Assembly: GCA_016647705.1 (NCBI GenBank)
Contig: CM028340.1
Location: 16,817,001-16,881,000, forward strand
From: Eucommia ulmoides
Lineage: Eukaryota; Streptophyta; Magnoliopsida; Garryales; Eucommiaceae
Direction: 5' to 3'
DNA length: 64,000 nucleotides
Shown: one piece after another, positions 22,786 through 34,571 of the stretch
Layout: each line of letters opens with the position of its first letter
How positions within the stretch are numbered: the first letter of the stretch is position 1
Translations under genes and position numbers: made by a program
The notes under the pieces: model-generated
The model's input: the letters and a program-made list of their open reading frames with translations, nothing else
Told to the model about the DNA's origin: nothing
The model's database searches: none

Positions 22786-24917
22786 TGTTGGCCCAGTAGA
22801 ATATCCAAGAGGGGGGGTGAATTAGGTAATTAAAAAACTTATCAGAATAAACCTTGAATAAATCAAATAATTAATTTTAAGCCTAAATTAATTATTATCT
22901 TATAACACAGTGGAATTAATCAATCAACTAGGTGCACACCCAAACAGCAAAAATAGCAAAATAAATATAACAGCACACCAAAGATTTATACTGGTTTACC
23001 AAACTATTATTGGCTAATCCAGTCCCCTGAGCGCCACGGAGGTCGCACCCACTAAAACCAAGATCTCTTTAAAGGTAAGAACCAAACCTACACATTGATT
23101 CTTTTACAGGCTCATAATCAACCTTTATAATATCCTTTCTCAGGCTAAGGAAGAGCCTCTACTTTTTACAGGCTAAAGAATAACCTAATTCTTTTTAACA
23201 CTAAGGTACAAGAATCAAAATTTCTCAAAACACTCCAACTATCCTTTTCACAAGTAAGGATGGAACCTTTACAAATCACTCACAACGCAATTCTTATCCA
23301 GGAAGAATCACTACCTTAATCTCTTTACAGGGAGAGACTGAAACCCAGCTACCCTTGATTAAATACCTCCAACGGTATTTAATCCATCACAACTCACTAA
23401 TACACAAATTGATAAGAAGTAAATCTCACTCGGAGCTTCTACCACCCCAGATAAATAATAACTCAATTAATATCCCAACTCGTGATAGAAAAATATGAGA
23501 TACAAAAATCTGATTTTAATAAGAATATGGGTAGCAAATTGGAGCACGTAATCAAATTCAAGAAATTGTTTGTAAAAATATTTTCTTCAAAAATTCAGAA
23601 ATAATTTCTAAGATCAATTTCCAAATATAAAATCAATAAACAAATAATAAGCAATTTGGAAATATCTCACCTGGAATCCACCGAAAGAAAATAGTATTGC
23701 AATGTAACTTCAAATCGGTAGCAGCAATGATCAGCAAATGATTCTCTTAGAAAAGCTCACTCAATTCTCAATAAGATATCTCTTAGAAAAGATCACTCAA
23801 TTGATATATTTTAATCTCTCTTAATAATATATATGAGTTCTCTCTTAGAATGATTAGCCATAAATAAAAATTCGCAGGTCTATATCTAGGAATATGAAAT
23901 CAGTCTTATAACGGCTAGTTTACATGTGTCATGACAATTAATAATACTTATATACCCCTTATATCATAATGGCTTCATTTAGGTTCAATTTCACGTAAAA
24001 ACAACTTTCAAATCTTTCAATTAAACCCCTCAAATATTTCTCAATCTCAATAAATTAGAATAGAATCAATTTCAATAACCAAATTGAGAAACATTAATAT
24101 TTAATGTATCAAATCAATAGAATTTAATTAGTATGTCAACCATCTCTTAAATATAGATAATATCCTCAAAATCTCTCTCAAATGTCAACAAAAAAGGGCT
24201 ACTTTTGGATATAATTTTGGATAAAAGAATATCCTGAAATAGCACAAACGGTCGACTGCCCTGTCGACAGCCTGATTCAGGTTGTAGACAATGGAGCTCA
24301 TTGGTCAACCGCCCAGTCGACTTGTAGATTCAAAGAGTTCAACACTTGTTCACCAGTCGACCTGTCAGTCGACTTGTAGATTCAGTGAGTTCATCCCACT
24401 TGGCCGGTCGACCTGTCGATCGACTTAGAGATACAAGTTCTTTTAGCTTCCTTGTCCGGTCGACTCACCAGTCGACTGTCATCTTTTAGATCTTTTCTGT
24501 GAATACGTTTTTAACTCATTTTCTTTTACGTTTCGCCCCTTTAGCCATTTTCTCTTCAAAATTAGTTCCATTAATCTTCTTATATTCCATTTTAGTCATT
24601 CAAAAATATTTCTTCTCAATTCATATAGGAGCAAATAATTTTAATAAAAAACACATAAATGATAAAAATACATTTTGTGCAAGGTGTGTGTTCCTAAATG
24701 AGATATTAAGAGTTGAAATTTACCTGAGTTATTTTTTCTAATTTCTTCAAACTCTTAATTCTTCAATATCTTCAATATCTTCAACTTCATCATTTAGCAT
24801 CCATTTAATTTGTTATCTTCATCACTTGAAACTTTAAATCACTGAAACACTCAATTAATACATTAGTTCCACAAAAACATCAATACTTAATTGTTCATCA
24901 AAATCTTAAGATCAATA
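22786..24917 (-). repeat. 3' LTR of the Sirevirus-like element
   Basis: On the plus strand it starts TGTTGGCCCAG and ends GATCAATA; the expected end CA has become TA. A GTCGAC-rich palindromic block lies at 24249-24480. Confidence 0.92.
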
Positions 24918-24940
24918 ATCTCCCCCTTTTTGATGATGAC
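24918..24940 (-). promoter_or_regulatory. Polypurine tract
   Basis: The minus strand reads GTCATCATCAAAAAGGGGGA and then GAT, touching the 3' LTR. The AAAAAGGGGGAGA form is characteristic of Sireviruses. Confidence 0.8.
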
Positions 24941-25312
24941 AATTAACTTTGATATTTTCTTCAAAATAAAAATATAACCACACTCTCCCTGAATCTGAGG
25001 ATGTGTCTTTTAACTCATTAAAGCATCATAATGAAGATTTCAATAATGCACAAATTAAAAACACTCAATAAAGCACAATTCTAATTTCTCTCCTTTTGCA
25101 TAAATAAAAAATACTTAATTAAAGCACAATTTTAAAACACTCCCCCTTAATTTAATAAAACATGACTAATTTATCCCCATTTGTCATCTTTAAAAACAAA
25201 TTTAGGAAAACCTGGAGGGGAGGGGAGGGGAGGGGGGGAACACACATGTAACTAACTCTAGGCAAACATCATTATGCCTAGCCATACCCAAACCGCGAAT
25301 GATTTTCTTAAA
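24941..25312 (-). other. 3' internal non-coding DNA of the Sirevirus-like element
   Basis: This lies between RNase H and the polypurine tract. It includes the run GGGGAGGGGAGGGGAGGGGG at 25217-25238 on the plus strand. There is no frame for an envelope-like gene, which some Sireviruses carry here. Confidence 0.6.
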
Positions 25313-26017
25313 CTAATCTTCCGCTAGTGGGTTGGTAAAAATATCAGCAAGTTGGTCGGAAGTATCAATATATTCAATAACAATATCCATTTTCTGAATG
25401 TGATCATGAATAAAGTGATGTCTAATCTCTATGTGCTTAGTTCGTGAGTGCTGTGTAGGATTTTTACTTAGACAAATAGCACTTTTATTATCACAAAAGA
25501 TCGAGACTTCTTCCATACAAATTCCAAAATCATTTAACTGTTGCTTAATATATAACATTTGAGTACAACAGTTATCAGCTGCCATATATTCAGCCTCAGT
25601 AGTGGATAAGGCTATAGAATTCTGTTTCTTGCTTGACCAAGAAACCAAAGCATGTCCTAACCAATGACATGATTTACTTGTGCTTTTTCGCTCAACTTTG
25701 CAACCGACAAAATCAGCGTCGGAGTAACTTACCAATTTAAAATCACTCCCCCTAGGATAACATAATCCTAGGTCAGTCGTCCCTTTTAAATAACGAAAAA
25801 TTCTCTTAACCACAGTTAAGTGTGATTCTTTAGGATAAGACTGAAATCTAGCATAAAGACAAACACTATACATAATGTCAGGTCTACTAGCAGTTAAATA
25901 TAACAGACTACCAATCATACCTCGATACATTATTTCATTAACGCTTTTTTCCATATCGTCTTTTTCAATCTTTGTAGCCGTTGCTATGGGAGTTTTATAC
26001 TCTTTAACACCTTCCAA
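25313..26017 (-). pseudogene. Sirevirus-like RT C-terminus and RNase H
   Basis: A 234-residue uninterrupted frame, the longest clear one in the element. It opens with the copia connection region (YRGMIGSLLYLTASRPDIMY), then RNase H with YSDADFVG, STTEAEYMA and FCDNKSAICLSKNPTQHSRT, supplying the catalytic D, E and D, then KHIEIRHHFIHDHI near the C-terminus. It degrades RNA in the RNA:DNA hybrid during reverse transcription. The frame is broken upstream at about 26020-26110 and separated from the RT core, so this is a fragment of a polyprotein, not an independent gene; the first Met is not a real start. The end at LADIFTNPLAED is close to the usual end of copia pol. Confidence 0.9.
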
Positions 26018-26113
26018 GACATATTTCGTTAATAGCTCCTTGGTGTATTTAGCTTGGTTTATAAATATTCCTTATTTGGTTTGCTTAATTTGCAATTCAA
26101 GGAAGAAATTCAG

Positions 26114-26740
26114 CTATCCCATCATGCTCATTTCAAATTCAACTTGCATTATCTTAGCAAACTCTTGGTAAAGATCATCATTAGTAGATCCAAAAATAAT
26201 ATTATCAACATATACTTGTACTAATAGGATATCAGAATCAGTATGCTTTAAAAATAGTATAATATCACAAATACCCATTCGAAAACCATTTTCGATCAAA
26301 TATCGGCTAAATCTCTCATACCAAGCTCTCGGAGCTTGTTTGAGCCTATAAAAAATCTTGCGAAGTTTAAACACGTGATCTGGAAACTTATCACTTTTAA
26401 ATCCCGGGGGTTGTTCTGCATAAATTTCTTTAGCTAGAAAGCCATTTAAAAATACACTCTTTACATCCATTTGATGTAACTTAAAATTACGTAAACATGC
26501 AAAGGCGAGTAGCATTTTAATTGCTTCTAGTCTTGCAACAGGAGTATAAGTTTCATCATAATCAATTCTTTTCTCTTGATTATAGCCCTGTACCACTAAT
26601 CTAGCTTTGTTTCTAATTACTATACCAGATTCATCCTTTTTGTTTCTAAATACCCATTAAGTACCAATAACTGGATGAAAATCCGGTCTCGAAACAAGAC
26701 ACCACACTTTGTTTCACTCAAATTGAACTAATTTATCTTG
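26114..26740 (-). pseudogene. Sirevirus-like reverse transcriptase core
   Basis: The 160-residue frame from 26596 carries YNQEKRIDYDETYTPVARLE, LHQMDVKSVFLNG and the PPGF and LKQAPRAWYERF blocks of copia reverse transcriptase, which copies element RNA into DNA. The catalytic motif reads YVDNI instead of YVDDI (26190-26220), so the second metal-binding Asp is lost and this copy cannot be active. Upstream, to about 26740, the frame is interrupted by a stop (in a VFRNK..MNP..VIGT-like stretch), and downstream it is frameshifted from the RNase H frame. Stops fit G-to-A and C-to-T decay. Confidence 0.88.
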
Positions 26741-26752
26741 CATTGTGGAAAT

Positions 26753-27882
26753 TCAAGATTCATCAATTAATGCATCATTTATATTTTTAGGCTCAATTTG
26801 AGATAAGAAAACAAGATTAATTATATCCCTAAGAGAAGATTGAGTACTTACACCTTTTTCGAAATTACTGATGATTTCTTTAATTGAATGTCCGGGTACT
26901 TTCTTTATAGCTCTTGGTAAAGTCGAATCCTTCTTCTTAGGTTCATCCTCTTGTTGAGACTCTTTTGGTACATCATTACCTTGGTTTTGTTTATTTAAGA
27001 TACTTGCATCATCATCATCCAAAACCTTTCTCGACAAGAATAGATCAGTTTCCTAAAAAATAATATGCATTATTTCTTCTACTACTAAAGTACGTTTATT
27101 ATAAACTCTATAAGCCTTATCGTTAGTAGCATATCCAAAAAAAATTCCATAATCAGATTTAACATCAAATTTACCAAGATTATCCTTATCATTCAAAATG
27201 AAAACATTTGCATCCAAAGACTTTAAAATAGGAAATATTAGGAGTCTTACCATTTCAAATTTCATATGCGGTTTTGTTAAACCCTCTATGAATTGATACA
27301 CGGTTTACCATATGACAAGCTGTACTTACTACTTTGGCCCAGAAAGTACGTTGGTAAGCAATTTTCATTTAGCATCGTTCTGGCCATCTCTTGAAGCGTT
27401 ATGTTTTTCCTTTCCACTACACCATTTTGTTGCGGTGATCTTGATGTAGAAAAATTGTGAGCATAACCATACTCATCACAATAGCTTATCACTTCATCAT
27501 TCTTAAATTCTCTTCTTTTGTCACTACCAATGTTAATAATAGAATATTGCTTCTCATTTTGAACATGTTTACAGAATTTAACAAGAACTGAAGCAACCTC
27601 ACTTTTCTTGGTAAGAAAATATTCCTAGGTAAGTCTAGAATAATCATCAATTATAACAAATGCATAGAACTTACCACCAAAACTAGCAACAGAGTTAGGC
27701 CCAAATAAATCAAGATGCAATAATTCAAGACATCTAGATGTGGACGCGTGTATCTTTTTCTTAAATGATGATCTAACTTGCTTGCCTAATTGACATGCAT
27801 CACATACTTTATCCTTCACATATTTCAAATCAGGTAGGCCACGTACAAGACTCTTTTTAGATAAGTTAGAAATTAACTCCAT
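26753..27882 (-). pseudogene. Sirevirus-like integrase with C-terminal extension
   Basis: Pieces in at least four frames cover the integrase. 27882-27625 holds the zinc-finger end CDACQLGKQVRSSF and the first catalytic Asp in LLHLDLFGP, with VIIDDYSR. 27492-27286 holds the region of the third acidic residue, SPQQNGVVERKN. 27301-27053 holds the KFDVKSDYGIFFGYATNDKAYRVYN block after the catalytic core. 27037-26753 is an acidic, low-complexity linker before reverse transcriptase. The enzyme inserts element DNA into the genome. Order and spacing are normal for copia; frameshifts at about 27620, 27500 and 27290 inactivate it. Confidence 0.88.
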
Positions 27883-28089
27883 ACTAGCATGTCCAAATCT
27901 TCTATGCCATAACCAACTATTTTAAGATAAAACATTCAAACAAGATAAATTTTGAGAATTAAAATCATCAAAAGAGCAAGTATACACATTCTTAAAACAT
28001 GATACAATTAGCAAGATACTACTATCATGACTATTCTTAATGATGTATCTATCATGATCAAATATAACTTTATAGCCCTTGTCACATAG

Positions 28090-28350
28090 TTAACTAATAT
28101 TAAGCAAATTATGTTTAAGTCCATCAACTAGTAACACATCTTTAATCATAGTAGTACCTTTACCGATATTACCTATACCGATAATTTTACCCTTTGCATT
28201 GTCTCCAAAAGTCACATGACCTCTATCTTTAGGTGTCAAAGATGTAAATTTTTCTTTATCTCCCGTCATGTGTCGAGAACAACCATTATCCAGGAACCAT
28301 TTGTCCTTTCTTATTGATACTTTTAGAATAACCTGCAAGGAGTACCTCAA
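28090..28350 (-). pseudogene. Sirevirus-like protease fragment
   Basis: An 86-residue frame with WFLDNGCSRHMTGD, the copia aspartic-protease signature, where DSG has become DNG, then FGDNAKGKIIGIG and KDVLLVDGLKHNLLNIS. The enzyme cuts the Gag-Pol polyprotein. The active-site Ser (hydrogen-bonded to the catalytic Asp in retropepsins) is replaced, and a stop follows NIS, so this copy is disabled. It lies directly downstream of the gag zinc knuckles as expected. Confidence 0.88.
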
Positions 28351-28359
28351 ATAGTTCCT

Positions 28360-29865
28360 AAGTGGTACCTAGCCTACGTGGGTCCAATCTTGTTAGTCGG
28401 GACAATTTTGGTTCCTTTTGGAACCCAAACTTGTCTACAGTTAGATATTTTAGCAAAACATCTACGAATAATATGCCCCACAATGTTACATTTAAAACAT
28501 TTAACAAGATCCTTGGTTTTAGAAAAGAATTTATGGAAGTGTTTTTGTTTAAGATTTTTCTGAAATCCAACACCGGCTTTATCAAAAATTCCATGTGAAC
28601 TTCCCAAAAGCATTTTCAAATTATTTTCACCACCGGTGAATTTGAGAACAATTGATTGGAAATCTATCAATTTAGATTTCAAACCATTGTTTTCAGATTC
28701 GTAGTCTACCACTCGCTCATTTAATGTGTTAATTGTACTTTAAAGGACATTTATTTTAGAACACTGATTTTTATAATCATGTGAAAGTTCTTGGTAAACA
28801 TAAAACAATTCATCAAAATTTAAAGGACAAGAACTTAAACAATCGGTTACCTCACCACCAGTGGCCATTAATGCAAGTATGGACGTATCCTCACTATTTG
28901 ATTCTTCCGAGCTACTTGAATCGGTATCATCCCAAGTAGCCTTCATCGATTTCTTCTTACTCTTCCTTGCTTTCTTCTTTTATTTTTTCTTCTTCTCATT
29001 TTCTTTATTTCTTCAATTCGGGACAATCATTTTGAAAATGACCGATTTTACGATAGTTGTAGCATTCCATTTTAGACATGTTGAGATTTCTTTTCCCACA
29101 AAATGTGCGCCGAGTCATTCTTCTAAAGTTGTTTGTGAGAAGTGATACATTATTTTTCTACTCACTATTAAGACTTTCATCATCATTGTCATTCTCTTCT
29201 TCAATTTTTTGAACTTTTAGTGCCAAGGATTTCCTCTTGCCATTTCCAGTATCATCCTCATAACCTTTAATCGTCGATTCATGCGTCATCAGATTGCCAA
29301 TGAGATCATTAATATCGTATTTGCCAAGATCCTTAACTTCCTCGATTGCCGTCACATTTAACTCCCATATTTTTGTCAAGGACATTAGGACCTTTTGTAC
29401 TCTATCCTCCATGTAGTATGGTTTTTCGAGTTGACTCATATTGTTGCATATGTTGTTGAAGTGAGTGTACATCCCATGAATCGATTCATTCTCTTCCATC
29501 CTGAACCGCTCAAATTTTCTCATAAGTGCATTGATTTTTGACTGCTTCACTTGACTTGTCCCTTCGTAGGTGACTTGAAGCTTATCCCACATCTCCTTTG
29601 CGGATTTGCAACCTGAAACTCTAGAATATTCGTTAGCGTCTAAAGAGCAAAAAAGAAAATTGATAGTTTGAGAGTTAATGGAGAGTTTCTGCTTATCGGA
29701 AGCAGTGAGTTGTTCCTTCTTCTTCTTAACTCCGTTTTCCATTGGAATAAATGGACCATTCTCGATTGTTAGCCATACGTCATAATTTGTAGTCTGAAGA
29801 AATATTATCATCATGTCTTTCCAAAATGAGTAACTTTCACCTGCAAATAACGGTGGTCGATGCAT
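28360..29865 (-). pseudogene. Sirevirus-like gag
   Basis: It begins at an ATG at 29865, about 75 bp after the primer-binding site, with MHRPPLFAGESYSFWKDMM, a typical copia Gag start, and stays open for 235 residues (UBN2-type Gag core with YSRVSGCKSAKEMWDKLQVT). A stop at 29158 and frameshifts follow. A lysine-rich stretch and two CCHC knuckles are visible: 29064-29023 reads CYNYRKIGHFQNDC, with the second Cys changed to Tyr, and 28499-28458 reads CFKCNIVGHIIRRC, intact. A Ser/Glu-rich segment (28946-28860) lies between them. Gag forms the particle and binds RNA. Two knuckles and a long acidic spacer are in keeping with Sirevirus Gag. Confidence 0.9.
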
Positions 29866-29940
29866 AAACTGGCCCTTAGCTAGTGTGCCTACTATGTGTA
29901 CTACGTGATCTTTTTTAGCTAAAAAATTCGAGCTAAACCA

Positions 29941-29953
29941 GCTCTGATACCAA
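29941..29953 (-). promoter_or_regulatory. Primer-binding site (Met-tRNA type)
   Basis: The minus strand reads TTGGTATCAGAGC one base after the 5' LTR. It pairs with the 3' end of initiator Met-tRNA to prime minus-strand synthesis. Confidence 0.9.
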
Positions 29954-29954
29954 T

Positions 29955-32072
29955 TGTTGGCCCAATAGAATACGCAAGGGGGGGGGGGTGAATTGGGTAA
30001 TTAAAAAACTTATTAGAATAAAACTTGAATAAATCAAATAATTAATTTTAAGTCTAAATTAATTATTATCTTTATAACACAGTGGAATTAATCAATCAAC
30101 TAGGTGCACACCCAAACAACAAAAATAGCAAAATAAATATAGCAACACACCAAAGATTTATACTGGTTCACCAAGCTACTCTTGGCTAATCTAGTCCTCC
30201 GAGCTCCACGGAGGTTGCATCCACTAAAACCAAGATCCCTTTAAAGGTAGGAAACAAACTCGCACACTGATTTTTTTACAGGCTCAGAATTAACCTTTTT
30301 ACAATATCATTTTCTCAGGTTAAGGAAAAACCTCTATTTTTTACAGGCTAAAGAATAACCTAATTCTTGTTAACATAAAGGCACAAGAATCAAAACACTT
30401 TAACTATCATTTTCACAGGTAAGGATGAAATCTTTACAAATCACTCACAACACAATTCTTATTCATGAAGAATCACTACCTCAATCTCTTTACAGGAAGA
30501 GATTGAAACCTAGCTACCCTTAATTAAATACCTCCAACGGTATAACCTGTCACAACTCACCAATACACAAATTGATAAGAAGTAAATCTCATTCGGAACT
30601 TCTACTATCCCAGATAAATAATAACTCAATTAATATCCCAACTAGTGATAGAAAAACGTGAGATACAAAAATTTGATTTTAATAAGAATATGGGTAGCAA
30701 ATTGGAGCACGTAATTAGATTTAGGAAATTGTTTGTAAAAATATTTTCTTCAAAAAATCAGAAACAATTTCTAAGATCAATTTCCAAATATAAAATCAAT
30801 AAACAAATAATAAGCAATTTGAAAAGATCTCACCCGGAATCCACCAAAAGAAAATAGTATTGCAATGTAACTTCAAATCGGTAGCAGCAATGATCAACAA
30901 ATGATTTTCTTAGAAAAACTCACTCAATTCTCAATAAGACATCTCTTAGAAAAGCTTACTTAATTGATATATTTTGATCTCTCTTGATAATATATATGAG
31001 TTCTCTCTCTTCGAATGATTAGCGATGAATAAAATTTCGCAGGTCTATATATAGGAATATGAAATCAGCCTTATAATGGCTAATTTATATGTGTCATGCC
31101 AATTAATAGCACTTATATACTCCTTATATCATAATGACTTCATTTAGGTTCAATTTCACTTAAAAACAACTTTCAAATCTTTCAATTAAACTCCTCAAAT
31201 ATTTCTCAATCTCAATAAATTAGAATAGAATCAATTTCAAGAACCAAATTGAGAAATATTAATATTTAATGTATCAAATCAATAGGATTTAATTAGTATG
31301 TGAACTATATCTTAAATATAGATAATATCCTCGAAATCTCTCTTAAATCCCAACAAAAAACGACTACTTTTGGATATAATTTCGAATCAAACAATATCCT
31401 GAAACAGCGTAAATGGTCGACTGCCCAGTTGACTGCCTGATTCAAGTTGTAGACAATGGAGCTCATCGGTCGACTGCCCGGTCGACTCGTAGATTCAGAG
31501 AGTTCAGCACTTCTTCACCGGTCGACCTGTTAGTTGACTTGTAGATTCAGAGAGTTCATCCTACTTGGCTGATTGACTTGTTGGTCGAAAGTTCTTTTAG
31601 CTTCCTCATTCGGTCGACTCACCTGTCGACTGCCATCTTTTGGATCTCTTATCTGAATACATTTTTAACTTATTTTCTTTTACGTTTTTGCCCCTTTAAC
31701 CATTTTCTCTTCAAAATTAGTTCCACTAATCTTCTTATATTCCCTTTTAATCATTCAAAAATATTTTTTCTCAATTCACATAGGAGCAAATAATTTTAAT
31801 CAAAAACACATAAATGATAAAAATACATTTTGTACAATGTATGTGTTCCTAAATGAGATATTAATAGTTGAAATTTACCTGGATTGTTTTCCCTAATTTC
31901 TTCAAACTCTCAATTCTTTAATATCTTCAATATCTTCAATTTTATCATTTAGCATCCATTTAATTTGTCATCTTCATCACTTGGAACTTTAAATTACTGA
32001 AACACCCAATTAATACATTAGTTCTACCAAAACATCAATACTTAATTGTTCATCAAAATCTTAGGATCAACA
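29955..32072 (-). repeat. 5' LTR of the Sirevirus-like element
   Basis: On the plus strand it starts TGTTGGCCCAATAG and ends AGGATCAACA. GTCGAC-type palindromes lie at 31415-31632. It is collinear with 22786-24917. Confidence 0.92.
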
Positions 32073-32077
32073 ATATC

Positions 32078-32464
32078 TTCACCAAAAATGGTACAAACCT
32101 TTCCCCTGCTATCTTACTTACTCTAGGTAACTCTTCTTGGTTTTTTTGTTCCATCTGTTATAACCATGTGACATCTGATCCCAATTTTTTTTTCAACCAA
32201 GCTCTCCCTTATGAATATCCCTAGTATTTACACCGTTGATGGTTTTCAAATGCGTATTACTCATATCGGTCAGGTCTTTACCTCCCATCTTTCTATTCCT
32301 GACACATATTTAATTTCGAAACTCACTTTAAATCTCTCGTCTATTGGGCAACTTTGTGAATTGGGATTTGAAGTCATATTTTCTAATAGTAGTTGTCATG
32401 TGCAAGATACTCAGACAGGAGAAACCCTTGGGAGTAGTCGTAAAGTTGGACATCAATTTGAACT
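32078..32464 (+). pseudogene. Protease / gag-pre-integrase piece of short-LTR copia
   Basis: The stretch begins in frame with the sequence left of the Sirevirus insertion. It holds a copia protease-like block in which the usual WFxDSG active site is garbled (NSSWFFCSICYNHVTSDPN), then IYTVDGFQMRITHIG, LNLSSIGQLCELGFEVIFS and GSSRKVGHQFEL, the conserved run-up to the gag-pre-integrase domain. A stop lies near 32160. It is cut at 32465 by a solo LTR; the next piece resumes at 34572. Ordering and spacing are those of a copia Gag-Pol, and no function remains. Confidence 0.8.
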
Positions 32465-34566
32465 TGTTGGCCCAATGGAATACCCAAGAGGTAGGGTGAA
32501 TTGGGTAATTAAAAATATCAGAAAGAAAATACTTTAATAAATCAAATAATTAACTTTAATTCTAAATTAATTATTATCTTTATATCACAACGGAATTATG
32601 AAATCAACTAGGTGCACATCAAATAACAAAAATAAACAAATTAAAGATTACAGCAAACCATAAATTTATACTGGTTCACCAAGCTACTCTTGGCTAATCT
32701 AGTTCTCCGAGCCCCACGGAGAGTCGCACCTACTAATACTCAAAATTCCTTTAAAGGTAGGAACCAAACCCTCACAATGATTCTTTTACAGGCTCAGAAT
32801 CCTTTTCATAGGCTAAGGAAGAACCTCTACTTTTTACACGTTAAAGAATAACCGAATTATTTTTAACACAAAGGCAAAAGAATCAAAACCTCACTAATAC
32901 TCCAAATATCATTTTACTCGGTACGGATTTAACCGTTACAAAATTCACACAAATCAATTCTATCCAGGAATAACTACTACCCCAATCTCTTTATAGGAAG
33001 AGACTAAAACCAGCTACCCTTTTATTAAATACCCCTAATAGTATTTAATCCGTCACACTACTCACCAATACAAATTGATAAACAAATTATTTCACTCGGA
33101 GCTTCTACCACCTCAAAATTAAAACTCGATTAATATCACAGAACTAGTGATAGAAATGTGAGATACTCAAAAATTTGATTTTTAACAAAAGATGGATAAC
33201 ACGTAATTTAGCACATAATCAGATTCAATAAATTGTTTATAAAATATTTTCTTCAATAGAAATCAGAAACAATTTCTAAAGATCATTTTCAAAAATTAAA
33301 CAAGCAATACGATATAAAAAGTAATTGAAAATATCTCACTTGGAATAATTAGAGTGTAGTTGCTTCAGATTCGGTAATAGCAATGATCAACAGCCAATGA
33401 TTATCAAAATTGTCTCTTAGAATAGCTCTCACAAAAACTTAGTATGATATCTCATAAAAAAACTCAATATGATATCTTAATCTCTCTTAGCCACTCTTAA
33501 TGATATGAAAAACGCAGGTATATATATATATAGGATATAAATCACCTCTCTAACGGCTAGTTCCCATATGTCAGATACTTAAATGCTCTCTTAGACCCCT
33601 TATATCATTATGACTTCATTTTGGTTCAATTTCACTTAATTATAGTTTTTAAATCTCTCAATTAAGTCCCCAAATATTTCTCAATCTCAATTGAATAGAA
33701 TAGAAACAATTTTATGTACCGAATTGAGAAACATTAAAACTTAATGAACCAAATCAATAGGAATTAAATAATAGGTGTAGCATATCTTAAATATCATAAA
33801 ATCCCTAAAATCTCTCACAAATCCCAACAAAAAATGGCTACTTTTAGATATGAATTCGGAATCCTCAATATCCTGAAATTGCGCCGTTAGTCGACAGACC
33901 AATCGACCGCTCGATTCAGGATGTAGCCAAGCCAAAGATTTTGTGCCCATCAGTCGACCTATCTGTCGACTTAGAGATTCAAAGAGTTCCATTTTCCTTC
34001 ACCGGTCGACCTACCTGTCGACTTAGAGATTTAGAGAGTTTTATTTCTCTTCATCGGTCGACTTACCTATTGACTGAGAGATACAAGAGTTTCACTTGTT
34101 TTATCCGGTCGACTTACCAGTCGACTTGTGCATGCTAGATTTATTTTCTAAACTCGTTTTTAATACATTCTCATTTACGTTTCCGCCATTTAAACATTTT
34201 TTTTCTTAATTAGTTCCACTAAATACTTAACTTTAATTTTAATCAAAAATAAATATTTCTTTTTCAATTACACATAGGAGTAAATAATTTAACTAATTAG
34301 GATCCGATTAAAAACACACGTATTTATAAAAATTATTTAAAAATCTTTTTGTGTCGTGTAGGATCCTAATTGGGATATTAAAAGTTGAAATTTAAACCTG
34401 AATTGTTTTTCTTAGGTTTTCAAAATTTTCAACCTCTTAATTCCTTCATCATCTTTATCATCAGTTCTTCATAATTCGGAACTAATAAACTGAAACACTT
34501 AAACAAACCGTTAATTTCACAAAAAACATCAACGTTTAATTGTCTATCAAAATATTAGAATCAAGA
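32465..34566 (-). mobile_element. Sirevirus-like solo LTR, TSD GAACT
   Basis: It starts TGTTGGCCCAATGG and ends AATCAAGA (expected CAACA-type end altered), 2102 bp. GAACT is present at 32460-32464 and 34567-34571. Related to both LTRs of the neighbouring element but clearly diverged from them, so it is an independent insertion. The GTCGAC-rich block is at 33893-34132. Confidence 0.9.
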
Positions 34567-34571
34567 GAACT

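Larger units (their letters stand above)
22786..32072 (-). mobile_element. Full-length decayed Sirevirus-like copia element, TSD ATATC
   Basis: LTRs of 2132 and 2118 bp, Met-type primer-binding site, gag with zinc knuckles, pol in copia order, and a polypurine tract with AAAAAGGGGGAGAT all lie on the minus strand. ATATC flanks it at 22781-22785 and 32073-32077. Long LTRs, the AAGGGGGAGA tract and the multiple GTCGAC-type palindromes in the LTR fit the Sirevirus (SIRE/Maximus) lineage. The LTRs differ at roughly one base in ten over the first 80 bases, so the insertion is old. Every long gene has stops or frameshifts. Confidence 0.92.

Noticed and set aside
29941..29953. Possible tRNA-like sequence (GGTATCAGAGC)
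   Set aside because: It is the retroelement primer-binding site; no cloverleaf surrounds it. The same holds for 49191, 41847 and 53562.
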